Origin: Taxillus chinensis
Lineage: Eukaryota > Streptophyta > Magnoliopsida > Santalales > Loranthaceae
Direction of reading: 5' to 3'
DNA: 64,000 bases
NCBI GenBank assembly: GCA_023512835.1
Contig: CM042084.1
Coordinates: 52,367,531 to 52,431,530, forward strand
Shown: piece by piece, positions 1-9,130 of the stretch
How positions within the stretch are numbered: position 1 is the stretch's first letter
Layout of the letters: every line of letters starts with the position of its first letter
The notes under the pieces: model-generated
Told to the model about the DNA's origin: nothing
Seen by the model: only the letters and a program-made list of their open reading frames with translations
Database searches by the model: none
Program-made: the position numbers and the translations under genes

Positions 1-43
1 ACTCGCCAACTTCCTAAACCCGCTGATATTCACGGACTCGGTC

Positions 44-52
44 TTATATATT
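44..52 (+). promoter_or_regulatory. TATA-like box of the accessory module, copy A
   Basis: A cttatatat motif lies about 120 bases before an ATG at 166 in good plant context (acaATGGC). The second copy of the module has the same motif at 40054-40063, again about 120 bases before its ATG at 40174, with the flanking cgctgatattcacggact conserved. This suggests an internal promoter separate from the LTR. The role is inferred from position and conservation only. Confidence 0.4.
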
Positions 53-190
53 CTGGTCATCCCTACGAAGCACGAGTATTGCTCCTTTCAAATCCCTAAA
101 CCTCTCGTTGCTCCTTCAAAACCCAAGACCTCACCTTTCCTCTCGACCTTCAATCTTCATCTACAATGGCACCCAGAATCTCTCTTTCCG

Positions 191-1468
191 GTGTTAATCC
201 CGGCCATCCTTGGGCGTGCTACTTTTGGCACGGTCCACTCCGTCGCTGTGCTCTCCGCCCAGCTGGACCGACACGCTCAAGCTCATAGCGCCCAAATCTC
301 CGCCATCGCCGCAAAGGTTGATGCACTTGGCGCCCAACTACTCTGCGCTCTCACTGACTCCTCCACTTCCATGGAACAGAAGATGGATCTCGTTGCCTCG
401 TCCGTCCATTCCTTGTCTACCTCCTTCACGGACCTGGCGCACACGATGGCTCACCCTCCCGTTGCTTCCCGGCGATCTGCCAAACCGGGGGAGAAAGTGT
501 CATCTGATCCCTCTGCTCCTTCTACTGCTCCTGCTACATCACCTTCCACTCGGACTCGTGCTGAGAAGCGGACTGTCTCTTCATTACTTCCGGGAGTTCC
601 AATTCCCAAACGTAGCCGCTTCTCTCAGCCAAGCTCCTCGATTGCAGCTCCTCCTCCATCCCCTTCACCCGCAGTTGACACCTTCCTCCCATCATACGCA
701 GCGTGTGACCCTTCTGATGCGGATAGAAGCGTGCGTACGGCAACGCTTTCTTATGCTGCGTCTACTACCGAGAGAAGATGTCTCTCTGAAATGTACCCCT
801 TCTCCCCGGACGACATTCGAACCCTTTGCTCGGAGAAGGGGCTGTTTACAATAGACGATATTGACAACTTCTCTAGGGCTGTTAAAATGGAGATGAGGCT
901 GTTTCCATCTCTATACAAGGATGGGCACTTATTTGAAGTTCTGCCATACTGGAATGAAGGTTATCTTCCCAGTGTAGATCTCATTCAGTCCTTCATCGAC
1001 GGAACTGCTGAGGATAGCAAGCCATGGAAAACTCTCTCAACTATCATCATTCCGTACCGGATCTTGTCGCCACATTTCATGATGGCTGTCTTCATGATTC
1101 AGTCCAAACAAATGATTCTGATTGATTCTCATCAGATTGTGGAGCATTATGTAAGAAGGAATCAATGGGAACCACTGTGTCTCAGGCTGACTGAAGCTGT
1201 GAAGAAAGCTGGATTATATGAAGAGTTGGGCATCAAACCCTTGAGTCCAACAGAGAAGCTGAAGGCGATATTCCGGGGCAAGAAGCAAGTGCCACAACAG
1301 CCGGATGGAGATAGTTGCGGGGCCTTTGTCTGTTACTTCATCAAGTCATTCTTAACTGTGGACAAATATTGGAGCCAACACACCACTTTTACGATGAAGC
1401 AGACAATGGAGCTTGGAGAGAAAGCAGCAACTATGATCTTCAAGTATAGTAAGCCTTATATACCTTAG
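191..1468 (+). CDS. Ulp1-like (C48) cysteine protease ORF of Sirevirus module, copy A
   Basis: This is an open frame of 425 codons. The first in-frame ATG is at 371; upstream codons lack ATG. The ancestral start is probably the ATG at 166, which opens a frame reading MAPRISLSGVNPGH, matching the start of the copy at 40174. That frame runs into a stop near 289 because a deletion removed the N-terminal domain and shifted the frame. Residues 90-165 are a Ser/Pro/Ala-rich linker. Residues 200-425 are the protease domain: His295 (SPHF), Asp312 (ILIDSH), Gln370 and Cys376 in QQPDGDSCGAFV. The 17-residue His-Asp spacing equals that of yeast Ulp1. Ulp1 enzymes cleave SUMO precursors or conjugates; substrate here is unknown. 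The ORF stops 131 bases before the PPT. Host SUMO proteases are usually longer and intron-rich, and this one is intronless and element-borne. Confidence 0.75.
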   Translation: MLIPAILGRATFGTVHSVAVLSAQLDRHAQAHSAQISAIAAKVDALGAQLLCALTDSSTSMEQKMDLVASSVHSLSTSFTDLAHTMAHPPVASRRSAKPGEKVSSDPSAPSTAPATSPSTRTRAEKRTVSSLLPGVPIPKRSRFSQPSSSIAAPPPSPSPAVDTFLPSYAACDPSDADRSVRTATLSYAASTTERRCLSEMYPFSPDDIRTLCSEKGLFTIDDIDNFSRAVKMEMRLFPSLYKDGHLFEVLPYWNEGYLPSVDLIQSFIDGTAEDSKPWKTLSTIIIPYRILSPHFMMAVFMIQSKQMILIDSHQIVEHYVRRNQWEPLCLRLTEAVKKAGLYEELGIKPLSPTEKLKAIFRGKKQVPQQPDGDSCGAFVCYFIKSFLTVDKYWSQHTTFTMKQTMELGEKAATMIFKYSKPYIP

Positions 1469-1611
1469 TGAAAATCTTGTATAAAGGCTGAATTGTATTC
1501 TGTTGCTGATGAATGAAATTGGTTGTGATGCTTATTCTGTATGTTATCTTTTTGCACTGCTTACTAGATCAGATAACAAAGGGTTTGGGCATATCCATAA
1601 TTGGGGGAGAT
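1469..1611 (+). other. 3' untranslated stretch and polypurine tract of Sirevirus A
   Basis: The stretch between the protease stop codon and the LTR closely matches 42534-42676 of Sire-P. It ends with the purine-rich tract attgggggagat (1600-1611), directly before the LTR start TGTTGG. In LTR elements such a tract primes plus-strand DNA synthesis. Confidence 0.75.
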
Positions 1612-2969
1612 TGTTGGATCAAGCCCAGAATTTGGATAATGCTATTAAAGCCTTATGTAATTTGATCTGAGATCTTTTGTGTTTCTTTGATCGTTGCAGA
1701 AGATATATTATTAATCCGGAGGTACACTCGTGAGAGCAAAGCTAGGGATAGGATACATAATCCTGATCCGGACAAAAGTAAGTGTCGTCAAACACTTGGT
1801 AAATAACCAAGTCACCAATACATACGGAATAAGGAACATTCGTGCGGACTAAGAACTTAAAAGCTACGGATTACGGAATCTGTTCCTAATGCCTCAAACG
1901 GACTAAGTCAAACTGATGCGGAGTAAGAGTCTTGGTCCAAAAGGTCGCATGAAGTAAAAGGTTTGACATGGAGTTAAAAAGTTAAGTCTTCCCCTCAAGC
2001 GAACTAAAGTAAAGAAGACACGGAGTAAGGCATCCGAGTCTTTCATACATACGGAGTAAGGAAGTATTGATGCGGAATAAGGACCCGAGTCTTTATTCAC
2101 ACGGAGTAAGGAAACTAGATGCGGAGTAAGGAATCCGTCCTACTCACTCATACGGAGTAAGGATGCGCTAGTACGGAGTAAGCCATCCGATCCTTTAAAC
2201 TCATACGGAGTAAGGAACTTACATACGGAGTAAGGAACTTACATGCGGAATAAGGAAGCGCTGACACGGACCAAGGATTCCAGTACCAAATAGATACGGA
2301 GTAAGCAACCACTGACACAGAGTAAGGTTCCGAGCTTCATTAGCTACGGAGTAAGGAAAATTACACCGGACCAAGAAGATACTGCTTCAACTCAACCGCA
2401 TTTAAGGTTATCAGCTCGTGGTGTCCCGATGTAAGACAAACTCGTTGAGAACCTGAAGAACCTTACACGTGGATCACCCGGATATGTGGACACAACTTTA
2501 ATTATACTTGGGAACTCACAAAGACACTTATACTCCTTAAACTCAAGATCTTGAGCTCCACAATCCGCAGCAGTCAAGGCAGAGAAATTACCGAGGAATA
2601 GTTAGTGCTGAACGCATTTCGAAAATACAAGTTCCAAGGTTGCCTCTTAGGAATGATTGTATAAATACTCGTACTTGTACATTTGTGTATGTGTGGGTGT
2701 GCAAGCAAATAAAACCCTGTGTATGCACAAGAGTTCAAGAGATAGAATATGGGCTAGTGTGTGAATCCATTTTGTAAACAGAGTGTAAGAGAGTATTGCT
2801 TCTATTTTGTTGTATTTATCTTTTGATAATAAAACAAAATTCTTCCGCTATCTGGTTATCTTCCGCAGTGATTCTATCACTTAACTGGATAAGTGTTTGT
2901 GTCATAAGAGAAAGAAAAGAGTTTCGATAAGAGCCTATTCACCCCCCTCTAGGCTCCAAGGGACCATCA
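1612..2969 (+). repeat. 3' LTR of Sirevirus A
   Basis: This 1,358-bp LTR begins TGTTGGATCAAGCC and ends GGGACCATCA. It is homologous to LTRs at 2970-6043, 26743-28165, 35421-36639, 42677-44101 and, inverted, 44107-45393. Its middle third (about 1800-2380) holds many short repeats of the form cggagtaagga, often preceded by ac, gc or tg. The last 250 bases hold a polyadenylation-like aataaaa and the conserved end cacccccctctaggctcc. Confidence 0.85.
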
Positions 2970-3787
2970 GATCTACACTCGTGAGAGCAAAGCCAAGGAC
3001 AGGATACATAATCTTGATCCGGACCAACGTGAGTGTCGTCAAGCACTTGGTAAATAACTAAGTCTTCATACGGAATAAGGATCACTCGTGCAAACCAAAC
3101 ACTTAAAGTTATGGACCAAGGAATCCGCGTCTTACACTTAAGTGGACCAAGTTAAATAGATGCAGAATAAAAATCCTAGTCTATATCTCACACGGAGTAA
3201 GAGAGAACTATCGCAGAATAAAAAGCTAAGTCTTCCACTCAAGTGGACTAAGGACAAGAAGACACGGAGTAAGGAATCCGAGTCTTAAATTCATGCGGAG
3301 TAAGGAAGGACTTGTCACGCCCCGGATTTCCAACCCGAGGAAACCGGTACGTGACTCCCCTTGTACCCACACGGAGGGCAAAGGGGTTAGGGTGCAAACC
3401 CCGAATATAACATTTTAAACATCCACAACACATTCAAGAAAATAAAGTTCATAAAAGCAATCCACAATCCAAACCAATCTTTATTACAACAAAATCCTCT
3501 TTTCAATCCATTCCCACTGGGGTTACATCAATTCCCATAAAAATAACATAAATGGTAGACAGTAAAGTAAATATGGTCTTCCACCTTGGGGTCCCACCTA
3601 ACGCCTGTATGTTCCTGAAAGAAAACACAACATAGAGGGAGGGGTGAGCAACCACAGCTTAGTAGGGATCATGTCTCCCCAACCCATCCCATGCTCCTAG
3701 CGTCTACATGAGTGTGTACAGGTGCAGTGTAGTGACAATAAAATGTAAACAAGTTGTATTCCACATTCACATGGCACACACATATCC

Positions 3788-3972
3788 ACGACCATACGAG
3801 CTTAGCCATATAGGCTAACATATCCACAGCCACTCAGGCTTAGCCTCATAGGCTAACATATCCACGGCCATATAGGCTTAGCCACACGGGCTAACATATC
3901 CACGGCCATATAGGCTTAGCCACACGGGCTAACATATCCACGGCCATATAGGCTTAGCCACACGGGCTAACA
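3788..3972. repeat. About 38-bp tandem repeat inside the solo LTR
   Basis: Four to five copies of a unit containing aacatatccacggccatat and aggcttagccacacgggct occur head to tail. The related LTRs at 51411 and 58947 have a different short array at the same place (units around tttaaccgcctctcaggc), so this part of the LTR is hypervariable. Confidence 0.8.
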
Positions 3973-4523
3973 TTTCCAGTCCCGGGCTTCCACAGCCACC
4001 GGGTTCCACAAGCACAGCATACAAGGTCACACAGGCATTAAACCAAACACTTAGTTCGCACAGCCCATCAGGCATAAAATCAAACACTTGACATACAGAG
4101 TCTCACAGGTATTTTACCTGTATACATTCACAGGTATATTCACACAGACATATCCAAACACACGCTTAACATGCATACATTCACAAACCCACATACCCAG
4201 CTACACAAGCATATTATCAAACACATACTAGGCATATTCACACAGACATATCCACACAGGCATTTTATCGAACACTTAATATGCACACCATCCAACACCA
4301 GAGTACATCAAAAACTGCCATTGAAGGCCAACATCCATATAGGAGATCACACCTATATGGATTACATATATATATAAATAGGTAAAATTCATAATCTGCC
4401 CTAGAACCCTAAGACAGAGGAGGATTTAGGAAGAACAGAACCCCTACCTCAGACTTTTGTCCCAACCTCCACGCTAGACACCTTCCAACGACGCGAACCA
4501 CCACGGCAATCGCCCGGTGTCTC

Positions 4524-4549
4524 CTCTCTCTCTCTCTCTCTCTCTCTCC
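4524..4549. repeat. (CT)n microsatellite in solo LTR
   Basis: A CT run lies just downstream of the reverse-strand TATA box (tatataat on the minus strand near 4608-4615), in what would be the transcribed leader. The same position is a longer CT run in the LTRs at 52485-52540 and 60041-60085. Confidence 0.85.
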
Positions 4550-6043
4550 TCGGCAAGAAGCGCAACAAAGAAGAACACAAGAACCCTAAACTCAAACTCA
4601 AGCCCTCATTATATAGACACTACCCACATCAAAATGACGTAGTTTTGATTAAGTAAACCCAGGATCAAAACGACGTAGTTTTGATCACACAAGTTAGCAC
4701 CTTGCCGCACCCATATAGGCCAAAATACTTAGAATTTCAGCATGGTCCTTTGGAGAAAGATCATTAGAATGTCAAAACCAAGGGAACCATGCAAAAATAT
4801 GGCTGCACGCCATTTTGAACGTGAATTCCCCAATTCACGTGCAACTCCAAATGCACTCCAAAAGCGCTCAAACTTCACCCCTAGCCTCCTTGCATCATGT
4901 AGAAGACAACCACACTTGCACGTGAAATGGACCCATTTCACGTGCACCTCACATACACGTCCGTTTGGCCTGAAACTTCTGTGGTAGATAGAGGACATCA
5001 TTCTAAGCATCTTTCCTTTTGCACGTGAATTCATTGGAGTCCATTCACTAGGTCAAAATCTAGAAAAACTCTACTCAAAAGGCAAAACTGTGACTAACTC
5101 AAGGTACGGGTCCTTACAGGACTTGTGCAGAATAAGGACCCAAGTCCTTTGTTCGCACGGAGTAAGGAAAAGAGATGCAGAGTTAGTTATCTGAACCTTT
5201 TACTCAAGCGAAGTAAGGATGCGCTGATACGGAGTAAGCCGTTCGGACCTTTTACTCATGCGGAGTAAGGAAGCGCTGATACGGAGTAAGCTCTCCGAAC
5301 CTTTCGTTCTTACGGAGTAAGGAAGCGCTGACACGGAATAAGGATTCTAGTATCAAACTAATACGAAGTAAGCAACCACTGACACGGAGTAAGGATCCGA
5401 GCTTCACAAACATGGAGTAAGGAATCTTACAACGGATTAAGAAGATGCTGCTTCACTTTATCAGCTTCGCATTTAAGTCATCAACTCGCTGTGTTCCGAT
5501 ATAAGAAAGATCCGTTGAATATCTAAGTCGTCTTACACATGGATCACACGAAGATATGGACAGAGCCTTCAATGCAATTGGGATCATGCGAAGTAATTCA
5601 ATGTTTAAAGACCCAAGATTTTGAGCACCACATCTGTAGCAATTAAAGCATAAGCATTTTCTGAGAAGAACTTCAATGCTACACAGTGCTCGAAAAATTC
5701 AGTTCCAAGAATGTCTCCAAGGGATGTCTGTATATATTAAGCTTTGTATATTTTCACATATGCGCGTACATGTACAAGAGCTCTTAGAGATTAAGTTGGC
5801 TAGTGTGTGAGTAATTGTAAAATAGAGTGCTAAAGAGTTTCAGTAGATCGAAAAGCTTCACTCAGCTTTAATCTGCTAATATTTTGTTGTAATTATCTTT
5901 TGATAATAAAACAGAATACTTCCACTATCTGGTTATCTTTCGCATTGATTTTATCATTTAACAAGAAAAGTGTTGTGCAGGAGATGAAGAAGAGTTTTCG
6001 ATAAGAGCCTATTCACCCCCCTTTAAGCTCCCAGGGACCAACA

Positions 6044-6210
6044 GGAGCGAAGGTTTCGTTGTAGTCAATGCCTTCTTCTTGATGATATCCTTTAGCTACC
6101 AGCCTTGCTTTGTTCCGGATTACTATTCCATCCATATCAAGTTTGTTCCAGAACACCCATTTGACGCCTAGGACTTGTTGTGATTTTGGCCTTGGTACAT
6201 GTCCACACAT
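6044..6210 (-). pseudogene. Sire-M reverse transcriptase, N-terminal fragment
   Basis: On the minus strand the frame reads through [32 protein letters not shown] and NETFAPV, the standard N-terminal block of copia reverse transcriptase. It matches the Sire-P copy at 32447-32607. It stops abruptly at 6044, where the end of LTR X begins, so the palm domain and catalytic YVDD are missing here. Confidence 0.85.
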
Positions 6211-6862
6211 TGTTCCTCTTGAACTGATTTAGCTCTTCTTGCATATTAACTATCCAGTTTGAATCTTGAAGGGCTTCGTCCACGACCTTTGGCTCTACTT
6301 GTGATAAAAATCATGAATACAAATAGATGTTTGAGGTGGCTGCCCTTGTTCTCACTCCAGCAATTGGATCACCAATCACTTGATCAGATGGGTGGTTTTG
6401 AGTCCACCTGAAGTTCTATGCTTGTGGTGGTGAATAAGCAACAATTTGAAGCTTTACCAGATTTGGTGGTTCAGGAACTTCCGCTGGTTGAGCTTCTTTG
6501 AAGCCAGACATTTCCATATTATCAGGTCCGGAAGTACCTTGAGGTTCTTTGACACTGAGACTTTCAGTATTGGACGGTTCAGAAGGACTAGAAGGTTCTT
6601 CGGTGTTTGGGATGTCCATGTTAATTGGTCCGAAGTGAAATAGAAGTTTCGAGTCCGTGTCATCAGAAGCATCATCAGTAGCATTTCTTCTTGCTCCAAC
6701 GGTGCTAGGAGTTTGGTCAATGGGAGTGACAGGAACATTCATGAATTGTGAATAGTCAGTTGTTTCTGATTGATCCTGCACATTAGAACTCGAAGATCCG
6801 ATTCTTGACCAATCCAGATTAGCTTCATCAAATGTAACATGGATAGATTCTTCAACCTTCAA
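6211..6862 (-). pseudogene. Sire-M integrase-RT linker
   Basis: This is the poorly conserved linker between integrase and reverse transcriptase. 6862-6416 is open and begins with KVEESIHVTFDEANLDW, which continues the integrase C-terminus. It is then Ser/Thr/Glu/Pro-rich with acidic repeats around SEPSNTES. The equivalent in Sire-P is 31790-32430. No catalytic motif is expected here. Confidence 0.7.
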
Positions 6863-7657
6863 AAGTTTTCTATTGAAAATATGATAAGCCTTGCTAGTTA
6901 ACGAGTATCTAACAAAGACCCCATTATCGGATTTTGGCTCAAATTTGCTCCGAGGTTATTTACCGTTGTTAAGCACATAGCAAGCACACCCAAAAGCTTT
7001 GAGATGGGAGATTGATGGCTTTCTTCCTCTCCACATCTCATAGGGTGTTTTCATGGTAAACTTGTTGATTAGAGTTCTATTTTGAACATAGCATGCAGTG
7101 GACACACCTTGAGCCTATAGACTGAAAGGAAGCTTTGCCCCTGCTAACATTGATCTACCAGCCTCGACTAACGCGTGATTCTTACTCTCAACAACCCCAA
7201 TTTGTTGTGGAGTTCTGGGCGCAGAGAAGTCGTGCTGAATGCCTTATTCAGAACAATATGACCTCATATCTGAAAAATCAAATTCCATACCATGATCACT
7301 CCCGATGCATTTGATGCTCAGTCCTTTTGAATTGTTTATCCAATTGAAGAGATCTACTATATGTTCAAAGTTTTGATCCTTTGATTTCAGGAACATCACC
7401 CATGTATATCTGGTGAAGTCATCGATAACCACAAGGGTGTATCTCGCACCAACAAGTGAAGCAATAGAAATGGGACCATAGAGATCCATATGAAGAAGTT
7501 GTAAAGGAGCAGATATAGAATTAATAGATTTGCTCTTAAAGTTATGTTTGATCTGCTTGCCAAGTTGACATTTTTGACAGAGAGTGTCTCTGGAGTACTT
7601 GTGTTTGGGCAAGCCAGTGACCAAATCAAGCGATGCTAATTTAGACATAGTCTTAAA
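6863..7657 (-). pseudogene. Sire-M integrase
   Basis: This is a copia integrase core. On the minus strand it shows the C-X2-C pair (CQKCQLGKQ), then LLHMDLYGPIS with the first catalytic Asp, CIGSDHGMEFDF with the second, and further on APRTPQQ followed by a degenerate GVVE block with the third acidic residue. A stop follows MRSYCSE at 7244 and others follow downstream. The His pair of the N-terminal zinc site is missing: relative to Sire-P about 280 bases are deleted between the GYGT end of the protease and KTMSKLASL near 7658. Confidence 0.8.
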
Positions 7658-7867
7658 ATTTAAGTGCCATACCCCATAGTCTTACCTTTGCTATTGTTGC
7701 CACACGATACGGATGGTCCTTGTTTGTTTGAAATATCCACCACCAGGAGACTTATCACCCGTCATATGTCCGGAGCATCCGCTATCGAGTATCCACTTGC
7801 TTTAATTTAACTTTGACTTCAAGTGGTCTGTAAGTAAATTCCGAAGATGCTCCTACAAGGCAATAGA
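7658..7867 (-). pseudogene. Sire-M aspartic protease
   Basis: A copia-type retropepsin fragment is identified by WILDSGCSGHMTG, with the catalytic Asp-Ser-Gly at 7778-7786. It follows the gag stop codon at 7868-7870 in the same frame, 28 codons before the active site, exactly as in Sire-P. Extra stops occur upstream of the active site (TAG, TAA). The fragment ends at the deletion that removes the start of integrase. Confidence 0.8.
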
Positions 7868-9130
7868 TTACACTTTTGGTGCCCAAATTTGTTTCGAGTG
7901 GTTAGGAAAAGCAATCGTAGTGCCAACAGTTTCGGATTTTGCTTTATTAGATACTTTAGCTTTCCATGTTGACTTTACTTTGTTAGTGTCAGTTGCTTCT
8001 TTTACTTGGGTTTTCTTGGGAGAGTTACTCCTTTGAGATTTAGACTTTGATTTGCTAGAAGAACCCTTTTTGATGAACTGATCTTTATTAATGTGAACTT
8101 GATTACAAAGCCAGTCATCATACAGACTCCAACACTCATAATGATAATGACCTATTTCTCTATAGATAGAACAGACACTATGATGTGGAGCAGAAATAGG
8201 GGATACAAGCTTCTTTGGTTGAACAGTTTTTCTACTCTGTTCCCTATGGCCTAATCCTTCGCGATTGGGTGACACGTTATTGGCCCTAGATGCATCAGCC
8301 ATAGCCTTTTCTTTTTTTTTTTTTTGGGTGCTATGGTTTCGGATTTAACTGTAACAGCCTTCCCCTTATCTTTTGGTGCGGGTGCTACTACCTCGGGATT
8401 AGCAGTAACAGCCTCACTTCCACAATCGTAAACTATGGTGCCACCTAAAACAAATCCATCCAACAATTTAAATGTACTAACAGGATATAGGTTGGTTAGT
8501 TTCAGAGTGAAATCTTAGGGACACTTAGTGAAAGACATGGAGGTAGATGCTTCGGAGCTTAGGCCAGGTTTGACTCGAGTATCATCCGGATCAGTCCTAA
8601 ACGTAGAAGCTATTTCCCCTGATTTTAGCCACTTACGGTTTATTTCCTTTTCCTTTTCAAGCTCATTTCAGAGTGTTTTAAGATTTACAGTTAGGTCATT
8701 GAGGTTTGTATTAAGCAAGTAATTTTCAGCTCTAAGATCGTGATACCAAACCTCTTTACTCCTTAAGCTAAGTCCTTCTCAAGATTAGAAATAGTGAATT
8801 CAAGACGCTTAGCATAACCACTCATGTCTTGGTACATTTGAGTAATTATTAATCTCTCATTCTTTTCATGATCACGTTCAGCAGTAAGAGATTTTAATCT
8901 ACTCATGAGCTCAGAGATAGAAGGTACCTCAGTATTTTCCATGAGGCAAATGTTTGGCTTCTCTGTTGGTTCATCATCAGAGGATTCCTCCCCTTCTTCT
9001 GAGCCACTTTTGTATTTTGAGACGAACGTCTTCCTCTTGTTCTTGTTGTAGTCTGAGGTAGAGCGTCGGGGTTTAACCTTGTCACTTTCGTCGACCGACA
9101 TGGATTTAGCCTTGCAGTCCTTGGCCCAGT
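7868..9130 (-). pseudogene. Sire-M gag, C-terminal part
   Basis: This continues the gag zinc knuckle from 25592: the minus-strand sequence restarts with AKDCKAKS at 9130. Then come a Lys/Arg- and acidic-rich stretch (KNKRKTFVSK, SEEGEESSDDE), a coiled-coil segment (9000-8763, ISELMSRLKSL, TAERDHEKNE), a gap, and a basic tail with a second knuckle-like block (YREIGHYHYECWSL, 8302-7868). It ends with VKEATD..., then QIWAPKV and a TAA at 7870-7868. Gag forms the particle and packages RNA. A poly-T run near 8310 disrupts the frame. Confidence 0.75.

Larger units (their letters stand above)
1..2969 (+). mobile_element. Sirevirus A, 3' end: accessory ORF, PPT and 3' LTR
   Basis: The window opens inside a Ty1/copia Sirevirus-type element. 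The visible order is 5' leader, Ulp1-type protease ORF, short untranslated stretch, PPT (1600-1611), then a complete LTR (1612-2969). The same order and similar sequence recur at 40020-44101 in Sire-P, where both LTRs and a target duplication prove that the ORF is part of the element. The rest of this copy (5' LTR, gag, pol) lies to the left of the window. Its right end abuts an LTR fragment that starts in mid-LTR at 2970, which suggests that element A inserted into another Sirevirus LTR. Sirevirus assignment is inferred from LTR length, PPT type and homology to Sire-P. Confidence 0.75.
3313..5118 (-). mobile_element. Solo LTR of a Tekay-type gypsy element
   Basis: It begins TGTCACGCCCCGG, ends CCTTACA and is flanked by a perfect 5-bp target duplication, ggact (3308-3312 and 5119-5123). 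It matches the Tekay LTRs at 51411 and 58947 in start, end, internal CT run, paired palindromes and reverse-strand TATA box. No internal region is present, so it is a solo LTR left by LTR-LTR recombination. The element's sense strand is the minus strand. No gene is present in this stretch. Confidence 0.85.
2970..6043 (+). repeat. Sirevirus X LTR, 5'-truncated in the window and interrupted
   Basis: The sequence resumes in mid-LTR at 2970 (gatctacactcgtgagagc) right after the end of LTR A and runs to a proper LTR end, GGGACCAACA at 6043. A gypsy solo LTR at 3313-5118 interrupts it. Without that insertion about 1,260 bases of LTR remain, so roughly the first 100 bases are missing. The likely explanation is that element A inserted into this LTR and the missing start lies to the left of the window. 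Position 6044 is reverse transcriptase sequence of Sire-M, so X or its solo LTR inserted there. Confidence 0.75.

Noticed and set aside
191..370. Start of the Ulp1-like ORF at 191
   Set aside because: This codon is GTG, not used as a normal plant nuclear start. The first in-frame ATG is at 371, and the ancestral start is the ATG at 166 in another frame.
210..854. 214-codon plus-strand ORF overlapping the protease linker
   Set aside because: It is a Leu/Pro-rich shadow of the Ser/Pro/Ala linker in another frame and ends inside the real domain.
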